Assembly: GCA_016717145.1 (NCBI GenBank)
Contig: JADKGD010000073.1
Span: 124,001 to 188,000 of the forward strand
Source: Saprospiraceae bacterium
Lineage (GTDB): Bacteria > Bacteroidota > Bacteroidia > Chitinophagales > Saprospiraceae
DNA: 64,000 nt
Direction: 5' to 3'
The position numbers and the translations under genes are program-made. How positions within the stretch are numbered: the stretch's first letter is position 1; every line of letters begins with the position of its first letter. Of this stretch, positions 46,626 through 57,208 are shown piece after piece. Under the pieces are notes generated by a model. That model was not told the origin of the DNA, ran no database searches, and worked only from the letters and a program-made list of their open reading frames with translations.

Positions 46626-48386
46626 ATGAGTGATTTTTACATAAATATAAAGGCAGACAAAAGTGTCACATATGACGCTATTGTTGTGGGTTCCGGTATC
46701 AGTGGCGGATGGGCCGCAAAGGAATTGACTGAAAAAGGTCTCAATGTCCTGATGATTGAACGAGGAACTAAACACGAACACATAAAGGATTACAAAACCG
46801 CTTCTCTTGATCCATGGGAATTTGAGCACCGTGGCCGAACAACAAATAAAGAAAAAGAAGATTTTCCTGTCATCCACAGAGGCTGGGCAGCAAGCGAATC
46901 GGTGATGGATGCATGGGCAGACGAAAAAGATTCGCCCTATACTGAAATCAAGCCCTTTACATGGTGGCGCAGCTATCGACTGGGAGGCAGAAGTCTCCTT
47001 TGGGGTCGACAGAGTTACAGATGGAGTGAAATGGATTTTGAAGCAAATGCCAAAGACGGCGTTGGCATAGACTGGCCAATAAGATATAATGATATAGCAC
47101 CCTGGTATGATCACGTGGAAAAATTTATTGGTGTCAGTGGATCAAAACAAGGCCTGGCTCAATTGCCTGATGGTCAGTTTCAACCTGCCATGGATCTCAA
47201 TATCGTGGAGAAAGAAGTTGCTAAAAAGTTCAAAAGTCACTATAATGGCAGCAGACATTTATTCATAGGCCGGGTTGCCAATCTCACATCTGATGTATTA
47301 AATAGAAGTAAATGCCAATACAGAAATCGTTGCTGGGAAGGATGTCCTTACGGTGGTTACTTTAGCACGCAATCGTCTACTTTGCCAGCAGCAATGGCTA
47401 CCGGTAAATTACACATTATAACCGACGCTATAGCTACTCAAATACTTTACAACAAGGACACAAAAAAAGCTACGGGAGTAAAAATACTGGATATTGAAGA
47501 TAACAAAACCTATACTTTTAAGGGTAAAATTATTTTTGTATGTGCTTCAGCCCTCAATAGTACCTGGTTGCTTATGAATTCTGCCACAGAAATATGGCCA
47601 GATGGATTAGGTAGCAGCAGTGGTGAATTAGGTCACAATGTCATGGACCATCACTACAACCTGGGAGCCAACGGCAAGGTAGAAGGTTTTGAAGATTTTT
47701 ATACATATGGACGCAGACCTAATGGTTTTTATATCCCGAGGTTTGTCAATATAAGCGGAGATAAGCGTGACTATCTGAGGGGTTTCGGTTATCAAGGTAG
47801 CGCAAACAGGGAAGGTTGGCAAAGAGATGTCGCTGAACTAAATATAGGGGCCAACCTAAAGGAAACATTAAGTGAACCGGGTTCGTGGTCTATTGGTGCG
47901 GGTGGTTTTGGTGAAATATTACCCTATCATGAAAACCGTATTATGCTGGATAAAAGGTATTATGACACCCAGGGAAATGTTGTAGAAGACGCATCAAAAG
48001 GAAGACAAAAGACTGACAAATGGGGCTTACCTATATTGGCGACAGATGCTGAGCTCAGAGAGAATGAATTGAAAATGAGAAAAGATATTGTGGCAGAGAT
48101 GAAGCAAATGCTCGAAATTGCGGGAGTAAAAGACGTTAAAACATGGGACAATGGTCATAATATCGGGCATGGTATCCATGAAATGGGTACAGCCAGGATG
48201 GGAAGGGATCCAAAAACGTCCGTACTCAATGGTCATAATCAAGTGTGGGACGCGCTTAATGTATTTGTTACGGATGGAGCATGTATGACGAGCAGCGCAT
48301 GTCAAAATCCATCACTTACATATATGGCCCTTACAGCCCGTGCAGCTGCGTATGCCGTAAATGAACTTAATAAACAAAATATCTAA
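46626..48386 (+). CDS. GMC-family FAD oxidoreductase (dehydrogenase large subunit)
   Basis: 586 residues, no signal peptide. The Rossmann FAD motif VVGSGISGGWAAKEL (about 22-36) and IERG are at the N-terminus; WWRSYRLGGRSLLWGRQSYR is the second GMC box; the active-site region HGIHEMGTARMG and NPSLTYMALTARAAAYA close the protein. Cysteines in CQYRNRCWEGCPYGGYFS resemble the cluster of membrane-bound sugar and gluconate dehydrogenases. With the small partner 12 bases downstream it should form a periplasmic sugar/alcohol dehydrogenase feeding electrons to a respiratory carrier. No cytochrome subunit is adjacent. Confidence 0.88.
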   Translation: MSDFYINIKADKSVTYDAIVVGSGISGGWAAKELTEKGLNVLMIERGTKHEHIKDYKTASLDPWEFEHRGRTTNKEKEDFPVIHRGWAASESVMDAWADEKDSPYTEIKPFTWWRSYRLGGRSLLWGRQSYRWSEMDFEANAKDGVGIDWPIRYNDIAPWYDHVEKFIGVSGSKQGLAQLPDGQFQPAMDLNIVEKEVAKKFKSHYNGSRHLFIGRVANLTSDVLNRSKCQYRNRCWEGCPYGGYFSTQSSTLPAAMATGKLHIITDAIATQILYNKDTKKATGVKILDIEDNKTYTFKGKIIFVCASALNSTWLLMNSATEIWPDGLGSSSGELGHNVMDHHYNLGANGKVEGFEDFYTYGRRPNGFYIPRFVNISGDKRDYLRGFGYQGSANREGWQRDVAELNIGANLKETLSEPGSWSIGAGGFGEILPYHENRIMLDKRYYDTQGNVVEDASKGRQKTDKWGLPILATDAELRENELKMRKDIVAEMKQMLEIAGVKDVKTWDNGHNIGHGIHEMGTARMGRDPKTSVLNGHNQVWDALNVFVTDGACMTSSACQNPSLTYMALTARAAAYAVNELNKQNI

Positions 48387-48398
48387 ATCCAATATTCT

Positions 48399-48971
48399 AT
48401 GGACAGAAGAACGATCATAAAACAAATTTCGCTCATGACGGGCGTCGCTTTTATAGGTGGTGAACTATTTATCCAATCAGGGTGCAAAACAGAAAAAAAG
48501 GCAGAAACACCTTCTATTTTTTCTGCTGAGCAGGTTTTATTGCTGGATGATGTAGGCGAGACTATCTTGCCACAAACCGATACACCAGGGGCAAAAGCTA
48601 TTGGTATCGGAGCATTTATAAAAAAAATGGTGACTGATTGTTATAACCCGGACCAGCAAAATATTTTTATTGGTGGGTTGGATGCCATAAATGCTGATTT
48701 TGAAAAGAAATTTTCAATACCTTTTTCTGAAGGGTCCACAAGCCAGAGGGAAGAATGTCTCAACCAACTCAATGCTACAATGATGCAGTACAAAAAGGAT
48801 AAAGAGGCAGAAGATCCAGATCACTTTTTCCTCATGATGAAGCAGATGACGATCCTGGGGTATTTTACTTCTGAAGCAGGAGCTACTCAAACTCTTCGAT
48901 ATATGGCGGTACCTGGAAAATATGATGGGAGTTATTCTTATAAGAAAGGGGATAAGGCCTGGGCAACTTAA
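48399..48971 (+). CDS. Gluconate 2-dehydrogenase subunit 3 family protein
   Basis: 190 residues. The N-terminus DRRTIIKQISLMTGVAFIGG has the Arg-Arg and hydrophobic stretch of a Tat signal, ending near SGC (Cys29, possible lipoprotein). The mature domain has ETILPQTDTPGAKAIGIGAF, typical of the family, and ends YMAVPGKYDGSYSYKKGD. In characterised homologs this small subunit escorts the folded GMC subunit through Tat. It follows that gene by 12 bases and is the last gene of the pair. Confidence 0.87.
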   Translation: MDRRTIIKQISLMTGVAFIGGELFIQSGCKTEKKAETPSIFSAEQVLLLDDVGETILPQTDTPGAKAIGIGAFIKKMVTDCYNPDQQNIFIGGLDAINADFEKKFSIPFSEGSTSQREECLNQLNATMMQYKKDKEAEDPDHFFLMMKQMTILGYFTSEAGATQTLRYMAVPGKYDGSYSYKKGDKAWAT

Positions 48972-48994
48972 GATATTTCAATTGACTTACAACC

Positions 48995-49804
48995 TCAAAT
49001 CATCCCTGTCATTTTGGCCAACTGGACCAATGCCGTGGTATCTCTAGCCCCCAATCGTTCGATCATATTGCTGCGATGATTCCCTACTGTAGCTGTACTA
49101 ATAAAAAGTAGATTGGCTATTTCTTTTGTATCATAGTCTTCTGCAATTAGTTTCAATATTTCTTTTTCTCGTATCGATAATAAGTCTTTGGTAGAATATG
49201 CCTTATCGTAGGAGTGAAATGTATGCAAAAACTCGCCATTTTCGCCATAAGAGATCCTTATCCAATAGTATCTAAAATCTTTTTTTAGTAAATGGTTAAT
49301 ATTCTGTACATAATTAAATGTATAGCTAAATTTTCTATTTTTGTCATAATGGATAGGTAAACCCTTGGAAAAAAGGCATACAGGTTTTCCATTAAGTAGC
49401 GTATATCTTATACCACAATGAAAAATTTGAATATTTATTCTTTGTTCAAATGGGATTTTCTCTAACACACTTGCAAGCCAATTTACCGAATCTGAGAAAA
49501 AGGAAATATAATCCTTATCTAAAAGGCTCATGATTTGTGTCATTTTTTGTTCTCTGGGTACTTCCGGTAAGTTATTCCAAAATTCTTTTTCACCTACTTC
49601 AAGAACATGTGTAAATTGAAGATGATCAAATATCGCAATTACGGCATCTGTTCCTTTAATTCCATTTAATAAAAGATTAGCTTCTTCCCGAAATCGTTCG
49701 ATATCTCCTATATCATCTTTAATAAAGTGTTTGGATGACAATGCAACTATTTTTTTGTAGAGCCTTTCAGCATCTTGCATTCTTCTCAAACTATTTTCTT
49801 GCAT
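48995..49804 (-). CDS. LuxR-type transcriptional regulator
   Basis: 269 residues. The C-terminal 65 residues are a LuxR/GerE helix-turn-helix: LLSIREKEILKLIAEDYDTK, EIANLLFISTATVGNHRSNM and IERLGARDTTALVQLA. The N-terminal 190 residues lack a REC domain (no phosphorylatable Asp context) and look like a PAS-type or otherwise helical sensor (FRYYWIRISYGENGEFLHTF is the sheet-like part). Likely a one-component regulator. Its target is not evident; it converges with the GMC operon. Confidence 0.83.
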   Translation of the reverse strand: MQENSLRRMQDAERLYKKIVALSSKHFIKDDIGDIERFREEANLLLNGIKGTDAVIAIFDHLQFTHVLEVGEKEFWNNLPEVPREQKMTQIMSLLDKDYISFFSDSVNWLASVLEKIPFEQRINIQIFHCGIRYTLLNGKPVCLFSKGLPIHYDKNRKFSYTFNYVQNINHLLKKDFRYYWIRISYGENGEFLHTFHSYDKAYSTKDLLSIREKEILKLIAEDYDTKEIANLLFISTATVGNHRSNMIERLGARDTTALVQLAKMTGMI

Positions 49805-50244
49805 TTTTTTTAATTTTATACCCTGACTGTAGTATCTTAAACCGTTCTAAAATAAACTTTTAAAATTATAAAATAAAATAATTAATTATAATATAATCAA
49901 CATAATATATATTAAAATATTATTTTATATCATGTGGTTTTTATATTTTTTAACACCTAAGTTTTATTATCTTTTATATTCTCAATTTGCTCTAATATTT
50001 TATTAATAACATATTGCCCAAAAAGACATCCCCTTTATTTGCTACCTAAACTTCGATAAACAAATGAATAACAAGCCAATTTACATCATTAAAACGAGCT
50101 AACAAATGGTTACGAAGCAATTTTCCATAATATGTAAAACCAGCTTCATTTTGTATGTGTTGTTTTCTATTGATAGATACTGGTAATTTATAAATCTATT
50201 CGGTATGCCCTCAATGACTGATTTTAAAAATAGCGATTTTCACT

Positions 50245-50276
50245 ATTTCCCACGCACGTGCTTAAGTATAATTTTG
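50245..50276 (+). promoter_or_regulatory. Promoter of the ECF sigma gene at 50320
   Basis: TAATTTTG (50269-50276) is an exact TAnnTTTG -7 element, with TTTC (50245-50248) 20 bases upstream as a weak -33. A perfect palindrome GCACGTGC (50254-50261) sits between them. Predicted leader about 40 bases. The remaining 49805-50244 region is AT-rich and shows nothing else. Confidence 0.6.
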
Positions 50277-50319
50277 TGACTGAAATATATACCGTCTTTT
50301 TCAGATCAACTATTGTATC

Positions 50320-50943
50320 ATGACCTTAAAAAATAATACTTCAACCGGAAAGCTTTACCAACTTCGGCCAGCATCATATAATACAGCATATGGCTCTAAT
50401 GTCGACACCAATACATTGGTAGAGATGATCATAGATAAAAATGAAAGAGGTTTCTATATTTTGTATGAAAGGTATTCAGATGTGTTGTATGTCATGTTAT
50501 TAAAATTTGTAGTCAGGACAGAGCTTGCTGATGATCTGCTTCAAGATACATTTGTGAAAATATGGAAAAACATTGACAGGTTTGATCCTGTAAAAGGAAC
50601 ACTTTTTACTTGGATGCTTAGAATAGCCCGAAACCAGGCCATTGATTTTCTTAGATCATCCAGTTATCAGCAACAATTACGGCATGTAGATCTTGATTTA
50701 TTTTTGCCTCAAATTGATCAAAAAAACAATACACCATCAAAAACAGGAGAATTAGAATTTAATGATTTTAAACATAAAGCGCTGTTGCATTTGGGTCAAA
50801 AACATGCAGAAGTTATAGATATGATCTTTTTTTATGGGTGGACATATGAACAAACTGCAACTATATTAAAATTACCGATAGGTACGGTAAAAACCAGAGC
50901 CAGAAAGGGATTGGGCATTATAAAAGTCCTCTATGCTGAATAA
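50320..50943 (+). CDS. ECF-type RNA polymerase sigma factor
   Basis: 207 residues. Region 2: FYILYERYSDVLYVMLLKFV, ADDLLQDTFVKIWKNIDRFD, TWMLRIARNQAIDFLRSS; region 4: LGQKHAEVIDMIFFYGWTYE, QTATILKLPIGTVKTRARKG. Length and layout match stand-alone Bacteroidota ECF factors. It redirects RNA polymerase in response to an envelope or internal cue. The gene 99 bases downstream encodes the cytosolic domain of an anti-sigma factor, so this pair is probably sigma plus regulator. Confidence 0.88.
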   Translation: MTLKNNTSTGKLYQLRPASYNTAYGSNVDTNTLVEMIIDKNERGFYILYERYSDVLYVMLLKFVVRTELADDLLQDTFVKIWKNIDRFDPVKGTLFTWMLRIARNQAIDFLRSSSYQQQLRHVDLDLFLPQIDQKNNTPSKTGELEFNDFKHKALLHLGQKHAEVIDMIFFYGWTYEQTATILKLPIGTVKTRARKGLGIIKVLYAE

Positions 50944-51042
50944 TATACCTTCCATTTTATAAGTAAAATTTATTGGCAAAACTCCCAAGTATTATATTTT
51001 TACCATAAAATTGAAATTATTTTATCATTAAGGAAATATCAA

Positions 51043-51273
51043 ATGAATCCAGATGATTATCTCAGAAGCGGAATATTGGAGGATTATATTTTAGGTCTTC
51101 TTTCCAGAGAAGATAAACAAAAAGTGGAGAATGTTAATCTGGCTAACCCTGAAATTGCCTTACAGCTTCAGTTGCTTCGTGAGGGGCTTGAAATGTATTC
51201 CGGCCATGATCAAATCCGCCACAGAATTGAATTGCGCAGATCCATTTGGGCGGCCATTAAAAAAATGGAGTAA
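51043..51273 (+). CDS. Truncated anti-sigma factor (cytosolic domain only)
   Basis: 76 residues. NPDDYLRSGILEDYILGLLS matches the start of RskA/RsiW-like anti-sigma factors (SGILE.Y.LGL.S.EE...VE), followed by ANPEIALQLQLLREGLEMYS. Normal members continue into a membrane helix and an extracytoplasmic sensor; here the frame ends AAIKKME* before any helix. No frame downstream restores one. It could therefore be a soluble, constitutive anti-sigma or a truncated remnant. Confidence 0.7.
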   Translation: MNPDDYLRSGILEDYILGLLSREDKQKVENVNLANPEIALQLQLLREGLEMYSGHDQIRHRIELRRSIWAAIKKME

Positions 51274-51337
51274 GACGACTTTATTTAATGTTTTATTCTA
51301 TAACAACCGATCTTAAACTTCTTTCATCTTTCCACTA

Positions 51338-51808
51338 TCACAGCATCCTCCTATTGGAAAAAACGCCCCGCTCCCGCTTCCCGTAATTTATCTGGCCTAG
51401 ATGATAGGTGAGGTGAGCTTCCAGATGGATAAGTATAAAGCCAATATTGTCAGGAAATCCCTCTATTTTATGAATCACATATTCTTGTTGGAGATCGGCA
51501 TCTGTCAAAAAGACTGAGGACATATCCACTACTTTGATGGTTTCTTCCACTTTGGAAATAAGTTCCTCGAGGTACATGTTAGAAAGTGAAAATTCAAGAT
51601 CCCGATGTCTGATATATCCTGTTTTACCTATCTCAGCACCTATGTAGGTGTTTAGATTACCTACGAGATGCAAACAAAGATTTCCGGCAGAATTGGCTAT
51701 ACCCGGAGCAAGAAGCCAGATATTGGATTCTTTTTCATATAGTCCTATTTCGGTTTTAAGTTTATTCAGATCTCTGCCGAATAGTGCTCTTAATGATTCG
51801 ACTATCAT
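51338..51808 (-). CDS. DinB/DUF1572 family protein
   Basis: 156 residues, a four-helix bundle of the DinB superfamily. GNLCLHLVGNLNTYIGAEIG (about 42-61) carries the first His and ILIHLEAHLTYHLGQINYGK (about 125-144) the others, forming the usual three-His metal site. Thiol transferases and unknown enzymes share the fold. Last gene of the receptor-kinase-regulator operon, starting 19 bases after the LytTR stop. Confidence 0.82.
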   Translation of the reverse strand: MIVESLRALFGRDLNKLKTEIGLYEKESNIWLLAPGIANSAGNLCLHLVGNLNTYIGAEIGKTGYIRHRDLEFSLSNMYLEELISKVEETIKVVDMSSVFLTDADLQQEYVIHKIEGFPDNIGFILIHLEAHLTYHLGQINYGKRERGVFSNRRML

Positions 51809-51827
51809 ATGTTTTTATTATTAGTCT

Positions 51828-52590
51828 TCATTTTTCAATCCACTCTTTAAACTCCCTGACTCTTTCTCTTGAGACAATCACCTGCTCATGAAAACCCGGT
51901 TGCAAGGTCAGGCTATATCTGGAATTAAAATAGGTTTCCATTTTTTCGATGCTATTCAGACTGATCAGCATGGCACGATTAATACGGAAAAATTCGTCAG
52001 GATCGACCATTTTTTGCACTGTATCCAAAGCATCATCGATAAGATATTTTTTGTTGCCGTCTGTGACTATATGTGTATAGCCTTCATCTGTGTAGAAGTA
52101 AACTATTTCTTTCATTCGGATGACCATCAGATGATTGCCGGTCTTGACGAGGTAACGCTCCTTATATCTGAAGCTGGTCTGTGATGGCGAATCATTGATA
52201 GTCATGATAGTTTTATCAGGGATTGATATATTTTTGATATTTGGACAATGCGCTTTTCAGCTCGTCGTGATCGATGGGTTTGAGGAGATAGTCTATGCTT
52301 TGCAACTTAAATGCTTTGAGCGTATATTCATCATATGCAGTGGTAAATATGACTGGTATATTTATGTCAGTTTGCTCCAATATATCGAGACTGATGCCAT
52401 CGCCCAGCCGTATATCCATCATGATGAGATCGATAGCAGGATTTGATTTTAAATATGCTACGGACGTTGATACACTTTCACATTTCATCACTACTTCTAC
52501 GTCAAATTCTGTATCATTCAACAACCTTTCCAGCCTCTTGGCGGCCAGCGTTTCATCTTCGATGATCAGTATTTTAATGCTTTGGGCCAT
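51828..52590 (-). CDS. LytTR-family response regulator (one frameshift)
   Basis: The receiver domain is complete in the first frame: KILIIEDETLAAKRLERLLN, phosphoacceptor Asp59 in IMMDIRLGDG, FTTAYDEYTLKAF and LLKPIDHDELKSALSKY. The frame then stops at 52216, and the LytTR DNA-binding domain appears one base off, starting 52205: RYLVKTGNHLMVIRMKEIVY, GYTHIVTDGNKKYLIDDALD and FFRINRAMLISLNSIEK. A single indel in the CAAAAATATAT stretch joins them (IPDKTIMTIND reads through). Together about 250 residues, normal for the family. The gene start overlaps the kinase stop as TAATG. Confidence 0.83.
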
Positions 52591-53676
52591 TAGTTTGAGA
52601 TTGATTTTGTCACTTTGTTATCATTCAATAATGGCATACATACCTTAAAGTTGATGCCATCATTCAGCACTTCAATGGGAAGATCGGTAAAGTAGGCATA
52701 CCTGCGTCTGATATTATCCAAACCAACAGAGGTCGACTCATCTTTATTGAACAATTCCTGGATATTGTTGGAGATACAGATATTGGACATATTTTCATGA
52801 ATCGATAAGGTCACACGAAGTGGTTTTTCTTTGGTAGATATATTATGTTTGACACAATTTTCAAAAGTAATCTGAAGGCTCAGGGGTACGATATATTTGC
52901 TGAGTTTGGATGAATCGATGTTTTCCTCATATACAAGATTGTCGCCAAAACGTTCTTTCAGCAGATGAATGTAGGCCCGCAGATAGTTCAGTTCTTCTTC
53001 CAGGGTGACAAGTGTTTCATCATTGTTTTCTAGTACGTGCCGGTACACTTTTGAGAGTTTGGTTACAAACTGATCAGCCCTTGCAGGGTCTTCGTGTATC
53101 AATGAAGAAAGGGTATTGAGACTGTTAAACAGAAAATGCGGGTTGATCTGACTGCGCAACCCTGCGAGTTGTAGAGCTGATATTTTCTTTAAAGAGTTTC
53201 TCTTTTTCTACCAGACTTTTGCTTAATTGCATAGAGAGATAAAAACTTTCGTATATCGTCATAATCAATAATGAAAATAAGGTGCTGGTTATAAATTTTA
53301 ATACCGGATTAGGTTCCAAACCATCTTCAAGACTGAAATTTAAAACTAAATATAAAAACAATCCGCCGAGAAAATCAATGACATAATAGCCTACAAATAC
53401 CAGTCCAATGGTAATAGCCTGTCTTTTTCTGAAGTCTTTATTTACAGGATACTTTCTGACCATGTAGTAATATAATTCTCTGAAAACTATCCAATAAATC
53501 GACGTAAAATAAACAGATATTGGAAAACATCCGCCAAAAATATCATATGCTCTTTCTTTTAGCAAGTGCCCGAAAAGCAGGGTGTTGACCAGTAAAGAAA
53601 CCAAAGGTATGCCAAACAGTATCAGCCATCTGTCATCAAAACCTATGATTTCTTTTCGTGATCTGAAAAATTTCAA
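52590..53676 (-). CDS. LytS-type sensor histidine kinase (one frameshift)
   Basis: The N-terminal 160 residues hold four membrane helices (WLILFGIPLVSLLVNTLLFG, IGLVFVGYYVIDFLGGLFLY, LKFITSTLFSLLIMTIYES). The frame breaks after LVEKEKLFKE in an AAAA run at about 53190; dropping one A continues ISALQLAGLRSQINPHFLFN, the His-kinase phosphoacceptor motif (LRSQINPHFLFNSLNTL), then the HATPase region with LSLQITFENCVKHN and VGLDNIRRRY. It pairs with the LytTR regulator immediately downstream (TAATG overlap). The receptor gene upstream ends 57 bases before its start. Confidence 0.83.
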
Positions 53677-53733
53677 TTTGAATTATTTTGCTGTAAAATT
53701 ATCTAAATAATATTGCTTTTAGCAGTATTATGT

Positions 53734-56107
53734 TTAAAACTGAATTCTGTATAAGATATCCGGAAAAAGCCAATCTGATACAGGGTATCGACTTTATTAT
53801 TTACTCGGTTATATCTTTTGCAAATACATTCTGGTTATTTGCTGACATTTTGAAAATCAAGGAAGAACTGCTGACTGAATCCTTTTTTATTTATTCTAAT
53901 ACCTATCTTTAGATCCATTCTCAGGTAGCTACCCAGTTTTTCGGTGAATGCCTGATCTTTATACAATACTTCATTACCAACAATTTTGGAAGCTTCAAGA
54001 TTGACTGGAGTTACATATCTTCCGCCTGCATGGGTAAATTTAAAATCTGTGGTTATAGCCGTATTTTTGCCTACTTTCCACTCTTTTCCACCGAGTATAT
54101 TGAGCACATATTCATTATTGAATGCAGTGTTTCTTTCTATGCCATCGCTTCCTTTGTATTTGCTCTGGAAGACAGAAGCAGTGATTAGGCCATAATATGA
54201 TTTACTGAAAAATTTCTCTAAAGTCAACTCTACCCCATAGTTTCGCCCTTTACCATTATTGACCAGATCACCTATCTGAGGAAATACGAAATCCGCGCCT
54301 GCATTTACCATAGAGAAGGATGAGGATACTTTTTCTACAGGTACATCAAATAATTGCTGGTAGTAAGTTTCTGCTTTTACTCTCCAATTTGCCGCCGGCT
54401 TATAATCCCATCCAATAACAAAATGATGTGCCCTTGTAAATCCTAAATCTTTATTCAAAGGTTCAAAGGTGCCGCTTTCTGTCGGAGACAACAAATAAAA
54501 AACAGGCAATGGCTGCACCTGACTATGTAGTCCGTATCCCAGATTGATACCTGACTTTTGGGTAATGGCATAGTTGAATCCAAGTCTTGGTTCAACCACA
54601 CTCTTGCTGTTGAGCGATTGTATTTGCCCGTGTAAACCAAGAATCCATGTTGCTTTGTCAGAAGGTTTGTACTTGAATGACGCATACGGTTCAAAGGTAG
54701 TCAGTCCACCATCCACATCACGTACCGGCAACAGATCAGGACGACCATCTCCGTTTTCGTCAGGATTGTCATCTCTGCTTTCTACTGTTGATACAAGAGA
54801 TCTGTTGTCCACTGTGATGCCGATCCTGCTGCTCAGCCTGGCGTTATATTTTGTATTGTAAAACTATGAACATTGACCCGATTCAGATCATCATTGACAT
54901 CTGTGTATGTATAACTTTCTTTATAAGTGGTGTCTACATAGCGCTGCTCATCAAAGTTGTTTTTTGATTTGGATGCTGAAATGGTTGTTCTGATGTAATT
55001 ATTTTCATTGACCATAAACGTATGTTTCATCCCGATCACGCCAAATTTTGACTGAGCCCTGGAGTCTGCATCTTTGGTAGCAAAAAAATCAGCTTCATCA
55101 AGTTCTTTTCCAATAAAATTTATATCACTAAGTCCACCTATTCCGAAAAATTTAAAATTTCCCCACTTGCTTTTGCCCAAGTCAATATTAAAAGTTAGGT
55201 CCTGATATTTTGGTGTGGCATTGGTTCCGAATTTTAACCCTAAAGAATTGGCCAATTGTACAAAACTATATCTATAACTGATCAGATAAGACTTATCACC
55301 TGATTTTCCTATCGGACCCTCAGCCATCGCTTCGAGACCACTGAATGCTGCCAATTGGAAGGTGTATTCTGCTTTATCTTTATTGCCTGATCTGAAGCCT
55401 ACATCAAACACGCCCGACATGGCATTGCCATATTCTGCAGGAAATGCAGAAGTCAGGAAGTCGGAATTTTTGAGCAGGTTAGTGTTCAATGCGCTTACAG
55501 GACCACCGGTTGTGCCCAGAGTGGAAAAGTGATTGGGATTGGGAATGGGCACTCCTTCAAGTCTCCATAAGATGCCTGAAGGGCTGTTGCCTCTCACTAC
55601 GATATCATTTCGAGAGTCATTTGAAGTAGATACACCTGCAAAATTGGAAACGAGCCTGCTGGCATCATTACGTCCACCACTATATCTTGTTACCTCTTCC
55701 AGTGAAAAGGTACGGGCACTGATTGCAGCCATTTCATTGAGTGCTTTATCTTTATCAGCAGTTGCAGTGACGACCACTTCGTCAAGCATTTTGACTGCTT
55801 CATCCATCATAATATCCAGGTCAGTCTCTTTGCCGGACGTAACAAGAATGTTGGGTATATTGGACAATTCGTAGCCAAGGTAGCTGATCTGAAGCATGTA
55901 TCTTCCCGGACTTAGCTCTCCAATGACAAACTTTCCGTTTTCATCAGTTGTAGTTCCTTTGTTCTGATCCTGATCCAGAATCATAACTGTTGCCCCTATG
56001 AGCGGAAACTCAGTGACTTTATCTCTTACCAGACCTTTGATGACTGCATTTTGGGCTTGGATAGCAAGAGATGAACACAGTAGAAAGAAATAAAAAATTG
56101 TTCTCAT
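53734..56107 (-). CDS. TonB-dependent receptor (several homopolymer frameshifts)
   Basis: The start is MRTIFYFFLLCSSLAIQAQ (signal peptide), then a carboxypeptidase-regulatory-like domain (VIKGLVRDKVTEFPLIGATV), plug (LDEVVVTATADKDKA, DIVVRGNSPSGILWRLEGVP) and a beta-barrel. Adding an A at about 54850 (AAAA) joins to NARLSSRIGITVDNRSLVST; three more indels near 53860, 53820 and 53770 restore the terminus NNQNVFAKRYNRVNNKVDT and YQIGFFPDILYRIQF, the normal end of this receptor class. With these the protein is about 790 residues. It heads the receptor-LytS-LytTR-DinB block, implying the two-component system senses or controls the same ligand. Confidence 0.8.
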
Positions 56108-56237
56108 GATTTTTTAATTTTGATTTATGGGTCAAAAGTATATTCAAAGGCTGTCTTGAAAAACCGTTTTCCCTTGAATTGTGGAATAAGGTTGGTGAAT
56201 TGTAAAATAAGTACCATAAAAAGACGACTGAATAAAA

Positions 56238-56344
56238 AGGCGGACCCGCCTGCTCTGAAACGGGCAGGTAAATTTTACTTTATTTATAAAGGAATTTATT
56301 CACTAAGGATGATTCAAATATTCGTCGTTCATAATTCGTCGTTC
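56238..56344. repeat. Intergenic hairpin and short direct repeats
   Basis: A GC-rich imperfect hairpin (GGCGGACCCGCC at 56239-56250, CCTGC with GCAGG at 56249-56253/56264-56268) is followed by two copies of ATTCGTCGTTC (56320-56330 and 56334-56344, 14-bp period). Such GC-rich islands in AT-rich gaps of Bacteroidota are often small dispersed repeats. Function unknown. Confidence 0.4.
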
Positions 56345-56381
56345 GTAATTTAGAGGAATGACTTTAAAGGATTTGTTGGAA

Positions 56382-56967
56382 TTAAACCAGCTTAATTCCC
56401 AGTTTATACACCTGGTCCAACCATTGTTTGCGTTTAGTATCATCAGATGTTTTGATAATGCCAATGGTGGTGACCTTTACTGGCTTGACACCACAAAACT
56501 CGAGCGTGGATTTTTTGAGTTGGTTGATACTAGGCCTGCCATAAGCCAGTCGATAATACCAGCCAGGCTGATCCATAGTAGTGATGATATGAGCGGTCTT
56601 ACCAGTAAGTAATTTATCCCACCAGATAGAGTTTTCACGATATTTAAATGCCATACCCGGTAAAAAGAGCCGATCGATAAATCCTTTCATGATGGCCGGG
56701 AGCCCGCCCCACCACACAGGATGCACCCATACGAGATGGTCAGCCCATTGGATCTTTTCCCATGCTTCTAGCAAATCAGGTTCCAGTTCTGTACGGCTTT
56801 GATAGCCTCCACTCAGATTTGGATTGAATTGCAGGTCAGCGATGATGATTTCTTTTACTTCAGCGCCACCTTCTATTGCTCCTTTTTTATACGCTTCAGC
56901 CAAAAATAATTGAGACTCTCCTTGTTAGGATGACCATTGATGATGAGTATTTTTTGTTCTTTGTCAT
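56382..56967 (-). CDS. NAD(P)H-dependent (quinone) oxidoreductase, flavodoxin fold (two frameshifts)
   Basis: The intact portion (from 56903) reads ADHLVWVHPVWWGGLPAIMK, GFIDRLFLPGMAFKYREN and TTMDQPGWYYRLAYG, as in KefF/NQO1-type flavoproteins. Upstream, fixing two homopolymers (one A at about 56950, one T at about 56911) restores the start MTKNKKILIINGHPNKESLN with the FMN phosphate loop and then YFLAEAYKKGAIEGG. The restored protein is about 194 residues, normal for the family. A cytosolic FMN enzyme reducing quinones or electrophiles by two electrons. Single gene. Confidence 0.8.
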
Positions 56968-57208
56968 TATTTTGAATTATTGGACAAAGGAAAGGAAACT
57001 TATCGGGTTAAAACATTTGTTTTCTGGCAGTTGATGGAAATTAAGCTTGAGTTGGTGTAATGTGGGTTTGGATTGAATAGGCATCCATAAAAAGTCAAAT
57101 GTATTATATTGTATTAACTTAAAACAGATACAAACGGAAGATCAGGCAGCCATTTGAATCTGACTTCATGCAAAGATATAAACTTATTAATTGCTAAAAA
57201 AACGACCC

